Assembly: GCA_024449915.1 (NCBI GenBank)
Contig: JAMZAV010002182.1
Location: 141,793-205,792, forward strand
DNA: 64,000 nucleotides
Reading direction: 5' to 3'
From: Sweltsa coloradensis
Taxonomy: Eukaryota; Arthropoda; Insecta; Plecoptera; Chloroperlidae
Below are positions 12,120-25,059 of the stretch, piece after piece. Made by a program: the position numbers and the translations under genes. Position 1 is the first letter of the stretch; the number at the start of each line of letters is the position of its first letter. The notes beneath the pieces are model-generated. The model did not search any database, was not told the DNA's origin, and saw nothing but the letters and a program-made list of their open reading frames with translations.

Positions 12120-12751
12120 TCGTTGATTCTCTGTGAACCATTTTGTAATCGGAGAACGGGCGCTTTCGAAAGCCAATGGAGCGTGTTACTAAACCGATAG
12201 CTACCGTCTTAAACTTGGCACATTGTAAAACTTTATTGCTTTCTTTGCTCCGATCATTTGAACTTTAAAGTTTGCTCTTCTTGAATAACGTTGTAATAGT
12301 TCGGAATATAATTCATATGTGAGGCAGGAATATTATCAACAGATGCAGCCACGTTTTGAATAATCCATAAACGGAATGTGATATAAATGGAATGTGCCAT
12401 TTAGTTAATGATGTGAAAACGTAGAAAGTTTTAATACAGTATTGCAATCAATAACGTATAGAAATGCTAAAGTTTAGACACGTTAAGAGGCTTGGGCGGG
12501 CAGTCAGCTTCTCAAGAGTGTACTACTTTTCCAATAACATGCAAGAAAAAAATGTTGGTTGTGATTTCATTCTCCTAAATTAAAATAGGTTCTGAGAGGT
12601 TCTGTGTACAGGCCTGTTAGAAACAATAAATTAATCCATTTGAATAATATATAAATAAATTATCTATTTATTGTTTAAATCTGCCACGTACCTTTATTTA
12701 AACTCCAATGACAAACAATCTCATATACAACCTTACAAACTTTCTTGAGAG

Positions 12752-13032
12752 TAGACTAGGGAAACGCCAAAGTCGTTGTTAAACGAGTGAGTGATGAGTA
12801 CCCGGTAACATTACTTTTCTTCCCCCTACCTTAGGCCTCCCTAGCCTATCATTGGCTAGAGAGGCGCATTATGACCTTACAGTTGACGCGCCCGTCCCCG
12901 TATACCAACTAAACTTTAAAAAACTATTATTTATACGAATATAATTATCAAACTTAAATGCAAATGTTCCCGGGTACTCACCAAATGACTCGCTCACTCG
13001 TTTAACAACGACTTTGGCGTTTCCCTAGTCTA
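12752..13032. mobile_element. MITE with CTAG-containing inverted ends
   Basis: TAGACTAGGGAAACGCCAAA at the left and its complement at the right, with about 55 bp of inverted similarity out to ACCCGG. 281 bp. A related copy is at 41142-41392 and a right-end fragment at 19087-19170. It may be part of a larger composite unit with the following sequence. Confidence 0.75.
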
Positions 13033-14588
13033 GTTGGCTAAGGCGCCCTTGTAGCCGAAATGTGAAAGAAGTGGGTTCAATCCCCTTGTCGGGAAAGATT
13101 TTGTAATTCCTAGATTGTATTTAAAAAATTATTAAACATGTTTTGAAATGCATATAACGCAGTGTAGTCCATCATCAATAGGCCAATAGGGTCTACTATG
13201 GTAAACATAGCCAGTACGAAATACGTGTAAATATTGCAAAGTTTACTCAATCTCCGAGCGGAATTTGGGGGTACCTTGACGTTCAACATTCGATAGACCT
13301 TGCATGGGCACGGCATTTCACAGCCAGGTTAATAACAAACAAAAAATATATTTTCAAAATCTAAACTTTTGTCGTTAAAATATTTTCTAAACATTGGAAG
13401 CCTATTTTTCAATTTATTATTTCTTCTAGGTTTAAATCGCAATGGATCTTGCTGATTTTGTTATCAGTTCTCAATAAACTCGTACCGGATGTCTGTTTAA
13501 AATTTCAGCGCAATCTGTTCAGCGATTCGGCTGATTTTCAACGTACACACACACACTCACATACACACCTCCGCTTTCGTGGGGTCAAGGAGATTCCGGG
13601 TCCTGAACCCTGGCCACCATCGCTCTTCTACCGTCGCCCGCTCTCTGGCATGTGGGTCCCTCTAATTCCCGTGACCAACAGGCGGACCATCCTGCTTGAT
13701 ATCATGGTGAAGGGGCTCGGCATAGACGGTTCCGCAGAGGGTCAATGGTCCAATGACCGCATCAACTGGAAAGGCCTAGCCGCCCGCCATCCTTGGGACT
13801 AGATTCCGAGGTGGTGTGGCGCTTCAACAAGAACCGTCTAGCCGACCCCATTTTCCTATTTCATGCGGGTTTGGTCGCCTCCCGCCTGTGCCCTTGGTGC
13901 CTGGTGGAGGGGTCGGCGTGGCACATGGTGGTGTCCTGTCGGCAGGCCGAACCCATGTGGCGATTGGCCGACTCCCTCATAAGAAGCATTCTGGGACGCC
14001 CTAGGTTGTCTCTCCGAGATTTGTATGTCGGGTTCTGGCCCGACAACACCTCCACTATTGGTCAAATCGATCTGGCCAACTTCGTTCTCGTGTTGGCCAA
14101 GAGCACAATCTACAGGCTACTAGTCTGCTTCTTCAAGGACGGCAGGGTGCCGTCTCCCTACGAAGTGGTCCTCAAAGCCCGTCTGAAGTCCCGACTCCTC
14201 AAGGAGTATGCTTGGCACCTTGGGCGAGGGACGATAGACGGCTTTGAGGCAAAGTGGTGTGATAGAGAGGCGCTCTGCTCCGTCCTTGATGGGGAGCTCC
14301 TCTTCTGTCAGGCACTGACCCTGTAAAGACCTTCATGTTTCTTTAGTGACCGATAGGGTTTGTACCCCCAAACCCTAACATTGTAAATTGTTTTTTCTCC
14401 TTGGTTTTTAGTATCTAGACGGAAAGGAAGAAGCCCATCAGGCTCTTCCTAGTTTATTTTTATTATTTTGTTTCTCATTATATCTTAAAGTCATTTTGAT
14501 GTTCCGTCACATTTATGTTCTTTTTGTTTCTCGTTTTTGAGAAAATATCCTTTTGGAAGATGTTTTCTCTCCCCTATCGGTACAATTA

Positions 14589-14619
<31 letters not shown>

Positions 14620-14695
14620 ATACATACACACGCACGCAGACTAACGATTGACCGCCATTTAAGTTGAATGGAGATCACTCCATTCGCTACGCTCA
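13033..14695 (+). repeat. tRNA-like composite repeat, interrupted by a LINE
   Basis: Starts with a tRNA-like head (TAGTTGGCTAAGGCGCC, B-box match GGGTTCAATCCC) and continues through CAGCGCAATCTGTTCAGCGA to 13558. It resumes at 14632 and ends near CGCTACGCTCACTCGTTTA. The uninterrupted copy at 41393-41920 shows the same order, so 13559-14631 is an insertion. Confidence 0.7.
13569..14621 (+). pseudogene. 5'-truncated LINE with C-terminal zinc knuckle
   Basis: G+C-rich insert flanked by ACATACACAC (13559-13568 and 14622-14631). The frame from 13793 encodes RLADPIFLFHAGLVASRLCP and a zinc motif CPWCLVEGSAWHMVVSC (spacing 2-8-4) typical of the C-terminus of some LINEs, ending at 14326. A frameshift near 13795 separates it from an upstream piece. 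A 3' UTR and an AAAT-repeat tail (14589-14621) follow. Confidence 0.82.
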
Positions 14696-15039
14696 CTCGT
14701 TTAAAAAACAAAAACATTATTTATCTCCATGTAGCCCTGCACCAAAGCGTTCTGTGTAGAATATTTTTTCAAACAAGAAAAACATTTCGATAAACTGCAT
14801 AACGTCGTGTTCCTTTACTCATTTTTGATATTTGAAAAGAAAATTGTGCAAATCCGTTAACCCTTGTAGACAGATACAAAGGCGGCGAGGAACTCCTATC
14901 CCTATGTTGACTCTCAGGACTTCATGCGTCTTAGGCAGATTCGTGTTCTCTTCTGATTGACACCTCAAATGTTTGGGGTTTTGCACAGTTGTAACGGAAG
15001 CAAAAATGAAGGGCTCAACAGTCACACTTTTCTTACTAT

Positions 15040-15751
15040 TTGGATGAGCGTAGCGAAGATTCCATTCTACTACACTGGAGAAAAAAATCCCGAATGTTTT
15101 TTTTCTTTCTTTCTGTTTGTATTTTTGTGTGTTTGTTAACACGATTCCGGCTAAACCGATACTCTAATTTTGATGACATTTTCTGGAGGCCTTCTAAATC
15201 TCTGAACTTAGAACTTCCACGTTTTTGAGCGCAATCGAAAAATTATTTCTCATGAAAATCGCAATTTTACGATTTTTTTCTATTTTTAAAAAAATTAACA
15301 AAATCTTCGACGAATAACACCTACATGCTTTATTCAATTGTAATGATTTTTTCACAAAACCTTAATTTTATGAATTAATATATTCATGTGAAATTTGAGC
15401 GTAATCGAAAAATTAAAAGCGCAATTTTACGATTGTTTCGATTTTAAAAACATTTCTTCGACTTATAACACCTACATGACTTATTCGATTGTAATAATTT
15501 TTCACAGAACCTTAATTCGTTATAAATTAATATATTTGTGTGAAATTTGAGCGTAATCGAAAAATTATTTCACATGAAAATCGCAATTTTACGATTTTTT
15601 CTTTTTTTAAATTACGATTTTTTTAGTTTCTTTGACTTAGTAATGATTTTTTCACAGAACAACAGAAAATCTACTTATAATATGGCAGATCAATGCACCA
15701 ATAACGCTCATCCAACAACGCGCCTAAAAAAGCGTTTGCGAAGCTTCCTAG
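15040..15751 (+). mobile_element. Helitron-like repeat, family B
   Basis: Starts TGGATGAGCGTAGCGAAGAT and ends AAGCTTCCTAG followed by T. Near the end AACGCGCC...AAAGCGTT can form a hairpin. It has three diverged internal units built around AATCGCAATTTTACGATTTT and CACCTACATG. End architecture matches family A, with a different body. Confidence 0.75.
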
Positions 15752-15759
15752 TTTAAAAT

Positions 15760-16649
15760 AATTGTATTGTACAATTGGATTTGACAGTACCAGTTTTGAT
15801 AGTAGATAGATCGAGCTCATTTAGCGTTTACTGCATAGATACGAAAACCAGATTAGTATTATTGGAGCATTATTATAAAACTAACGTACACAAATTTAAT
15901 TGCTTCTTTAGTGGTTTTTGGTTTCTTGTGTGATGCTGAATAGTACTTTGAAACAATTTAAAATTACTCATTCATTAAACGAAGTAAATACTCTATACGG
16001 ACAAACCAAGTATGAAAACTTGTGCTTTCATTTTCGTGCATGTAAGGTTATGTTATTTCTTACAATAATGTATAGTAAAATACGAAATAGTCATCTCATA
16101 ATGGTAAAGAGTCAATTACTACATATTCATAATATTTCCATTATAATTATTACTTTTTGCAAAGTAAGATGAACGTTTTCAAAAAATATATTTTTGAAAT
16201 GAGAAATGAAATTGAAAAAAAGCATACACATATCTTTGTGTGTGTCGAACATCACATATACAATACGTAAAACATGTTCTCTCTCTCTCTGAAGTCAAAC
16301 ATTCTTCAATTGAATCTCATACATTTCTTAACACACCATTGTGTTCAGTCGGTATTCCATGCGAACTAGCATTCACCTTTGCAGCGGGGAAAAAAACACA
16401 TTTCGATGAGAAAGGTCCGAGATTTCATCACACTAAAAGCTTTCAAAGAAACGTGAACTTTACCTCTCTGATAAGTTCACCTTCAGACCAAACATCGCAG
16501 TCGGCGAAGATATATCTCTCCTCTCCGAGTTGTTTGATATGCATGAGCCGATTGATTTACTTCTTGTCGAGAGTGTACGTAGAGAGGGAAGCTACGCTCC
16601 CTTTGTGATCATTTTTGTGGTTCTTTAATAACACAAATATTTTGTTGGT
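15760..16649. other. No gene recognised
   Basis: Contains a 122-codon open frame at 16240-16608 of unconvincing composition (many S, H, L) and no similarity I recognise. Confidence 0.3.
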
Positions 16650-16657
16650 ATATTCGG

Positions 16658-17190
16658 CAGGGTTGTAAAAAAACGGGTTTATAGAAAAAGTTCAGCCCGG
16701 GCGAGTTTAATCGAAAAAAACGGGTTTTAGTGGGTTTTATGTTTTGAAACGATTCATAAAAATTCATGCTCTTATTATAGCTCAAACAGGAAGTAAAATA
16801 TTCCACAGTCTACTAATTGTTTTTTTTTTACATTTAAAAATTTCTGTTCTTTTCGTAGCTCAAACAGGAAGTGAAAGTTCCACAGCCTACTAGAATTCAC
16901 CCATATCCTAATCCAAGCCAAGAAAGTCCAAGGCTAAGTGAAAATTATGATAAATGAAAAAAAAATCTAAGTTTGTTCAAGTAGTGTGATTAAATTCAAA
17001 TTTCATAAAAAAGTAGACCTATGTGAAATTTGAACATAATTGTTAATTGTACCATCATCTCTCATTTTGGAGAATTCGAGAACATTCCTGAAAAAACACA
17101 GCCCTGTTTTTTATGGGGTTTTTCTAAGTGGGTTTTATTGGGTAAAGCCCACCGGGTTTAACTGGGCAGGGGAAAATCGTAACAACCCTG
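16658..17190. mobile_element. hAT-type MITE with perfect 8-bp target duplication
   Basis: Ends CAGGGTTG...CAACCCTG with ATATTCGG duplicated at 16650-16657 and 17191-17198. Subterminal runs of AAACGGGTTT and AAACCC recur. 533 bp with no coding frame. Confidence 0.88.
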
Positions 17191-17198
17191 ATATTCGG

Positions 17199-17620
17199 TG
17201 ATTTCATTTAATTTCATTTATTTTACTTTATTTAGCTATATTGATACTATACAATTGCCACATAATAACTACAATTTTGTCTTTTCACATAGACTCACAC
17301 ACATAATAATATTACAAATTATTCTCTATTTTTAATTATATATTCTCGACATTTTAATTTAAAACTATGTACATATCTTACCCCTTTACATCTGCTGGCA
17401 ATTTGTTGTATTCTCTGATCCCAGCATAAAAACTGATCTTTGGTATTTTTTTAAAATTACATCCACTTACATATAGTTCATTTTCAGCAGTTTGTCTGGT
17501 CCCTCTTCCGTGAATTTCCTCCGCACTCTTTAATTTTTCTTCTAAATAACTTGGCAAATAATTATGTTCTATCTTGTATATAAAAGTTAACACATACCAA
17601 TAACACAAACCCGATAGCAT
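17199..17620 (-). pseudogene. LINE 3' end, 5'-truncated
   Basis: The minus strand encodes a reverse transcriptase C-terminal tail: HNYLPSYLEEKLKSAEEIHG, RGTRQTAENE, FYAGIREYNKLPADVKG. It is followed by a short 3' UTR and a TAAATGAAAT-type tail. The tail end abuts the hAT-type MITE, which may have inserted there. Confidence 0.7.
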
Positions 17621-17995
17621 GGAGTATTAGGCCTAGTTGTTACGTAACATCAATTTCTGACGGTATGCACACCATTCCGTCTCTCTACTAGTCTCGCAGT
17701 CAGCATCACGTGTAAAATAAACTTCTTTAGACAGCCCGCCTGGCACTATACGTCTGACGTCATATATAAGCCGTCACATTCACCAAGGGATTATTCTAGT
17801 AAGCACTATACCTTGGAAGTAAATTTACATTTTTTAACTAAAAGATATTACAAAAAAGACATCCTGCCAGCGAAACGGTCTTAATTATGCAAAGAAGTGT
17901 GTTTTGCCTGGGTCGCCGGGTTGAATAATTACTGAGACCTGTTAAGAGGGTACGTCAGTAGATTTATTTAACCTTGTTACTTGAGAACTTACTCT

Positions 17996-18652
17996 TATTA
18001 GGAAGCGAATCACTTTTCTGTCTGTCCGTCTGTGCGTGTTTCACGTCTCACGATAAAAACCGAACATGACCTCCGACAACCATGCGTGACATTATATTTC
18101 AACAATGATGACCTTTCGACAAATCACATAATAATACATAGTTTTCGTACACAGCCTTTTTTTAACCAACTGTTTTTTCCCTGTGAGTCCTCAAAGTCCA
18201 CACAAATGTTTTTTTTTGTCGATATTTACGATATTATCAAACGGTAACAAACTTTGACAAACATACCATGAACGAGGATAGACATTAGATAGACATTTCT
18301 GAGTATAGGACCTATACACAAAAATCTATCTTTTGAGCGATAGAAAAATGAAAACGGTGTGTGATTTTGATTTCGAACTTCGTTATAGTTGTAAACAATG
18401 GTGTTAAACAACGCGTTGCAATGTCTTGGTGCAATGGTGTATGTGTCGGGTTGAAAGAACTGTCCCTGTTGGAGGGTGATCACCACTCCCTGACTCTGCT
18501 ACTCACCAAAAACATATGTAACATCGTTGTTGAAGGGCAGTGTTAACAAATAAAACCGCATCTCAATCGGAGGTCATGTTCGGTTTTAACTGTGCACATA
18601 CATACAGACAGACGGACACACAAAAAGTGACATATGAGCTTAGCTCCCTAAT
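17996..18652. mobile_element. TIR element (MITE-like)
   Basis: Inverted ends include CTGTCTGTCCGTCTGTG (left) and the complement of CAGACAGACGGACACAC (right), then AAACCGAACATGACCTCCGA in both arms. No transposase frame. Confidence 0.65.
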
Positions 18653-18654
18653 CT

Positions 18655-20384
18655 CAAATGCAATTTGTATGCAACTCTATTTAAAGATAATCATTTAAAC
18701 ATCATCCCCGAGAACCACTAAAGCGCCCTTTAATAACGAGTAAGTTACATACTGGCAGCACCCTCCCCGTCTTTGTCGTCATTATAAATTAACGTCCCAA
18801 CTTTTCGTCTCGAAACTCTTCGTTGCAAAATGCAAAAACGGCGTTAAAACCACATCAACGTAGCTAGCTCTTAAAGCGCGCGCGGTCTTAGTTCGCTGTC
18901 ACCCAATAACTCACCAGCTAACGCCAAGCCAACAACACAATAACCACAACGTTTTAACTTTTTAAACCCCCTAAAAAGGGTTGATAAATTATTCGAAAGT
19001 TAAACTATATATCCATGGTAATCCGAATGTTAAGGTCTTAGGCACGGAATTCATTATTTCGATGAGAGTAAGAAGAATTATGTTTTATTAGACGAGGAGC
19101 GCAAATGTTCCCGGGTACTCAACACATGGTTCGCTCACTCGTCTAACAAAGACTTTGACATTTTCCCAGTGTAGCCGTATGTATTTATAATAATCGGTAT
19201 CCCTATGAATTTAATTAATTTTTATATTATGTGTGTGTTTTTTATGTTTGTGGTGTATGAGTCAATGTGCATGCCTTGGTTTTTCTAGCTTAAAATAAAA
19301 TAAATGTGTAATGCCGAAATTTGTATCTCGCTGAGGCATTGAGCAAAACGTAATGGCATGAAATGATAAACAATCAAAGATAAAACAAACTTTCTCGCCT
19401 CGTTATAAATACCTACAAGCACTCCTGGCAATAGAGTATACGACATTTAAAATGTAACAAATCAATCTACGTCGGGAATCGAATCCCAGTCTATTCAGCA
19501 CCAGGCCAACACTTTTCTATTATGCTATGTCGACAACATATAGTTTGTTACGCCGTTCCATGTTAGATAAGATAACATGGTAACATACTATTGTAAATGA
19601 AAAAAACAATAGTTTCCACTAATTGTTTGCAACGTAAAGCCATGGTAAACTGTCGTACATGTGCCCAGTGTTGTCACAGGGTCAGGGTTCACCCGAGGCA
19701 AGAATGAGACATGAAATATCTGTAAAATATGTGGACAAGATTTACGCCAACTCTCGACAACAGGAGGAGACATGTTGGGGGACATACTGCAATCCATCTG
19801 CTTCAGTTACAAGTGTACCTCACGCCCAAGGAATGATCCAGGACAAACCCGGACTTAGTCCACGAGACGCATGGACAAGGCGTGGACAATCCTTGAACTT
19901 GCCCTCGGGAGCCACGGATAATCTCGGACCCACCACGGAAAGTAACCACGATTTTGGCGTTTTCCTGGTATAAAATGTTACCGCGAGCGCGAGGGTAGTA
20001 CAACGGAGGGAGTTATTGATTATGAATGTGCAGGGATGTGGATGATAGCTAGGTGTCGTTTTGTTTTTTGTTTTTCATGCATGTTCGTTCGTGCCTGCGT
20101 GTTGTAGGCGATTGTTAAAACAAACAACGTATACGTCAATGGTGATTGCGTTCTGTTACATAAAACACTACCAGAATTGGGATGGGAATTTTTATAGGCA
20201 TTAATTCAAAACAAGACAAAGATAATGAAATAATTGAAACAAAGAAATATATCAATTCCAAATCCAATAACACAATTTCGCCACATGAATAAAAAAACAA
20301 AAGTAAGTGGGATTTCTCGGCGCAAAAATTACATAAAATACTCCAAAAGGAATTCTCAAATAATCATTAAATGTCTGGAGGAAG
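18655..20384. other. No gene recognised; MITE and SINE fragments
   Basis: Holds a fragment of the CTAG-ended MITE (19087-19170) and a tRNA-like piece (19480-19550). Confidence 0.4.
19480..19550 (-). repeat. tRNA-like SINE head
   Basis: Minus strand contains GGGATTCGATTCCCGACG (B box) with TAGCATAATAGAAAAGTG upstream, consistent with a decayed tRNA-derived SINE. Confidence 0.45.
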
Positions 20385-20497
20385 GAGAAGAAGAAGAAGA
20401 AGAAGAAGAAGAAGAAGAAGAAGAAGAAGAAGAAGAAGAAGAAGAAGAAGAAGAAGAAGAAGAAGAAGAAGAAGAAGAAGAAGAAGAAGAAGAAGAA
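20385..20497 (+). repeat. (GAA)n microsatellite
   Basis: About 110 bp of AGA/GAA, producing a spurious polyglutamate frame. Confidence 0.98.
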
Positions 20498-20628
20498 TTA
20501 CACCATTTATTAAAAGGTAATTATTTGGCTAAATTAACTGTGTATTATTTTGTGTGCAATTTTTATGTAACCATTGTTTTATTTTATTCTTGTCGTTTGT
20601 AAATTATCCTTTATTATTGAATATTGTC

Positions 20629-20722
20629 GATAAATAAATAAATAAATAAATTAATTAATTAATAAATTAATAAATGAATAAACAAATAAATAAATAAATA
20701 AATATATAAATAAATAAATGAC
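20629..20722 (+). repeat. (AAAT)n microsatellite
   Basis: Imperfect AAATAAAT run with TTAATTAA interruptions. Confidence 0.9.
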
Positions 20723-21018
20723 ATACCACAGAAATACAAATATATAGTAACATTGTTAACCTCAAATCTTTTACATAAAATAATATATGTTTTAATGTTC
20801 TACTATCCTGTGCGTCCGTCCATCTGAGGTGGATCACATCTCACGACGAGCACGACTTACGATTGTTTGGTTGCCATTGCCCGTCAACAAAGATGAAAAA
20901 TATGTTTTGGTGGCCAGGGAGCAGAGGGGATTGAATTGTTACGTACTCGGCACCTCCACCAGTAATGAAAGTTGTGACAAGATAGGAACAATAACAATAA
21001 ACTTTGCTCGTTTGTTTA

Positions 21019-21290
<272 letters not shown>

Positions 21291-21891
21291 TAGTTGTTTA
21301 TTCAAGATACTTGGGAGATAAGTTAAAGGAACGTGAAGGAACGCCGATACTAGCACAATCATCAACCTTTAGTAGCTAAACCATCGTGTGTGAACGATAC
21401 GTGTCGACCCAAAGAAGTTGCCGGGGAGTAACAAGGAACTTACTCAAAGAAGAAACTTTCTAACAATCAATCTAAGATGGCGTCATCTCTGTCGCTCTCT
21501 GGTGGCGTGACACCAAACTACGAGAGACGAGCTCTCTCACCCCCCCCCCCCTATCACTATCACTATCATCTTCGACAGTCGCATTGTCGTAGCTAATCTA
21601 GGTGCCCGTTAGGGCGCCGCAGCCAAGCCGTGGCGCGCTACACACTCAAGCACATTATACAGCAAGCAGAGTTGGGGTGATTTCGAGGTGTTACCCAGCC
21701 GTTATGTAACGTGATGTGGACTTGAAAACTATCAAAGTTGAGAGGATTTAGATACCTGACAACACATGCCAAATTTGGTTGGGATACGAGCATTCCTTCT
21801 TGGTGAAAAAATGGCTTGAAACATGCTCAAAATCACTTTAAGGATGTTAGCTACTACTGCTACTACTTATTGTCTAATTCGCTAGTTTCAA

Positions 21892-22035
21892 TCGGCCCGC
21901 GATTCTGACCAGACGGGTGGGGCTACAATGTTCATATTTTACATGGACATTAAGGTTATAGTAATATAGTCTCTTTTGAAAGAAAAAGTTAAAAAAAGTT
22001 TGCTAGACGGCTTCCAAATAAAGGTTTGAAAATAA
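21892..22035 (+). repeat. Family A internal-unit fragment
   Basis: A single diverged internal unit (ATTCTGACCAGACGGGTGGG through GAAAGAAAAAGTT) without the element ends. Confidence 0.7.
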
Positions 22036-22878
22036 GCCTTATACACTAGGCATACAATCAACAAGTAACTAAAGTTACTTGACACTTGTTGACGGTACAA
22101 GCAGAGTTAGGCGGGTGAGTGCGATACGTAAACAAATAGCGGACATTTTAAATTTTTCTTCTTTGTGTGAAACGAGAAAAGTTGTCATCATACTCTCATA
22201 AAACAAATCAGAAACCGTCCCTGGCCTAGGCCCAGATGTAGAAAATTATTTATAATACAACAGTGTAGGTCTAAAGTTCCATTAGGCTATAGGACTAGTT
22301 AAAATTAATACTAACATTACATGTTTGACAAGCCCTATGCCTTTCTTAGCCAACCCTAGGCCAGCACAACCTTGTTCTGACACACTTCCCGCACAAATAA
22401 CAAGTTTTGATTACTAAAAGCCTAATGCAGATAAACAAAAGTATGATTGTCCACCTAGGCTATACAAAAATGTACGGAAATAATATACCTATTCTTTTCT
22501 TTCAATAATCTCACGCAAAACTCATGTCACTATATAAAAACGTTAAACAAAAACTGTGCAAATTTTCAATATTGTTTTGATAATCTGTTGATTTACATGG
22601 CTGTTGATGCAGCGAAATAGGTGTAAAATAACATTAGTTGTGCGTTTGTTGTTGCATGGGAAAGTTTTAATTGGATGTGAGTTGCCTCGACTTAACCAGT
22701 CCTTATACCGTCGTTATACCATGGTTATACCACCTATACCCAGGATGTACATGAATCCGGGTCTAGATATTTTACATCCTATTGTTATTGCTAATACCAT
22801 AGAAATTAAATCAACTTTGATAAAATTATTATATTTTAACAAATAATTTTGGAATGGAACTTGAAAAAGTAATGAGAT

Positions 22879-23290
22879 CACACACATAACAAAAACTTGT
22901 AGAAATACAGCCAAACCTTACACACTCAAAAGAAATGAGATCTAAAAAAAGGGCCAAGCTCATCTACCCTTCCACATTTGCGCATTCTTAATTCATAAAC
23001 GTACAATGTCCCATAACAGCATCCTCGAAAAGCTTGGCAAAATAGAATTTGCATGTTTACGTTTAAATTAATTAGAAAAAAGAACTTGGATGAACTATTA
23101 CGTTTAAATTAATAATCGCAAATTCTATTTTGCCAAGCTTTTTGAGGATGCTGTTATGGGGGACTGTACGTTTATGAATTAAGAATGCGCAAATGTGGAA
23201 GGGTAGATGAGCTTGGCCCTTTTTTTAGATCTCATTTATTTTGAGTGTGTAAGGTTTGGCTGTATTTCTACAAGTTTTTCTTGTGTGTGT
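22879..23290. repeat. Long inverted repeat with 172-bp arms
   Basis: Arms 22879-23052 and 23118-23290 are nearly perfect complements (for example GGGCCAAGCTCATCTACCCT at 22951-22970). The 65-bp spacer holds TTACGTTTAAATTAAT twice in direct orientation. Confidence 0.85.
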
Positions 23291-23297
23291 TAATTAG

Positions 23298-23374
23298 ACA
23301 TACTGGAAGAAGTGGAAGAATTTGGCTGCGAAACCCAAGCTACCCTGCCAGAAGTAGGAAGCGGCGATGGATAA
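23298..23374 (+). CDS. Possible terminal exon of an unknown gene
   Basis: After TAATTAG, a possible acceptor, two bases complete a codon and 24 codons follow: ILEEVEEFGCETQATLPEVG, SGDG, then TAA. The acidic, low-bias composition looks coding rather than AT-rich noise. It starts 8 bp past the right end of a long inverted repeat. No upstream exon was found and the polypyrimidine tract is poor. It could equally be a transposon remnant. Confidence 0.25.
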
Positions 23375-24225
23375 TGATGATGAGTAATAATTGTTTCAAA
23401 TTGACCATTTTGATGCATCTATTTTTTCCTTTCATCAAAACCCTTAATGTGGGATGTTTTTTGCACTGCTAATGGTAAAATGACAATAGTAACATTTCAA
23501 TTCAATGCAGCCACATAAAAATATTAGAATACATCGCTAAACTAGTTCTCAATAGGTATGGGGAAAAATATTTTAGTGAAACTAGAATTTTGTAGTGTTT
23601 TTGAAAATATATGTTCACTGATTTAGCATCAAAAAACTAAAACGCAAAAAAAGTATAATTTCTAATAACACATTCATTACATAATGTAATACACCGTCTA
23701 AACAAGAATGTACCATGTAAGAAAGAAAATCCCCAAGAGTAACTAACAGAATTCTGTATCATCCATCTTCAAGGGCAATGCCAAAAAACGAAAATCAATA
23801 GGGGTCGTTTTCGGTTTTCATCGTTACACACGAACGAACAAGTAGTGCATAAAGGCAAGCTTTGATTCCTTATAGTTTTAAAATTATATATACATTCTCA
23901 AAAGATTTATCAAGGAAAATGTATAGACCATGGGAGGCGACAGTTCCATATTAATAATATACATTTATTTAAATAAATTCCCGGGTCGAGTTTTATTTTG
24001 GTATTCAATATAAGTTTCACCTTAAAGGGAGAGTTTCCTGAATATTTAAATCGAGGAATACGATTTGAACGAGCTTTGAAAGAAAGTTGTATTTATCATC
24101 ATAATTTTTTACTGGAAGATATTAATGGCCCGGAGTAGAATTGGCGCAAAGCATGGCTCATCTAATCGTAAAAGGCGATTCAAGAGAAAAAGTCCACTTC
24201 GCAAACATTATCTAGTAAGGGAGTA

Positions 24226-24390
24226 TTTTACTCCCCAAAACTAGAGGCGAGCTCTGGCAATCGTCGTTGAGGATACCTCCCCTTCCCCTTGACGATCTCC
24301 CCAACGTCAACGACGACGACGACCGTGAAGTGAGAACCCCCCTTTCCTCCCCTTACCCGTAGCTGGTTCTGACCAGCATGGGCCCCTTCA
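24226..24390. repeat. Interspersed repeat D, copy 1
   Basis: Shares CTCCCC(A/G)AAACTAG, GGCGAGCTCTGGC and a CAGCATGGG segment with 25728-25890. A third related stretch is at 52432-52565 on the opposite strand. Confidence 0.55.
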
Positions 24391-24410
24391 CCTCATATCC
24401 TCTTTCTTAA

Positions 24411-25052
24411 AGGGGCTATTAACTCAAAAAATTATTTTTTACCACATGATTTATAGCACAATACTACACTAAAATGACAGTTCAAAAATTATATCTTGTA
24501 ACCGTGATTTAAAACGAAATTTTCAATTTTTTGATCCAGAAATTTGCGAAAATTGGGGTTTTGTGAAATTTCTTAAATCGGCTTTAATCTGCTTCTTTTT
24601 TGGTCCACATAGATACTAGTGCATGGTACCAATCTAAAATGCCCATTTTTTACATCGTGTCTTGAAACTGTGCCCAAATATACCCTCAAACACGCAAAAA
24701 TATGCATTCCAAAATCCCACTCCATCTTGGTAATCGGCAGATTTTGACCGAACTACTTGCCCAAATTACAAAACAAAATATAGAGAATTTACAGAAAAGG
24801 CTGTAGAGTACGTCAATAATGGTCACTATTTTTTTTTATCAAATTCCTCCAAGGTCACGGGGTATAAAGATCATCCCCATGTTATTTCTTATGGGAGATT
24901 TTTGCCGATGGGACCTAGCTAAAAAAATGTCATGTTTAACAATTTTTTGGGAGGTCATGGTGGCCCCAAGAATTTTTTTGGAAATTGCCTAAATTCATTA
25001 CTAGATAGCCTGAATGAAATATATTTTTTGAGTTTAGCGGTTAAATACCCCT
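24411..25052. mobile_element. piggyBac-type MITE, copy 2
   Basis: TTAA at 24407-24410 and 25053-25056. Ends AGGGGCTATTAACTC and, inverted, AGGGGTATTTAACC. Body aligned with copy 1 throughout, 642 bp. Confidence 0.82.
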
Positions 25053-25059
25053 TTAATCC

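Noticed and set aside
16240..16608. 122-codon frame.
   Set aside because: No recognisable motif, no promoter or splice context, and composition close to background.
20234..20602. 122-codon frame with a long polyglutamate run.
   Set aside because: Produced by the (GAA)n microsatellite; flanks show no coding signal.
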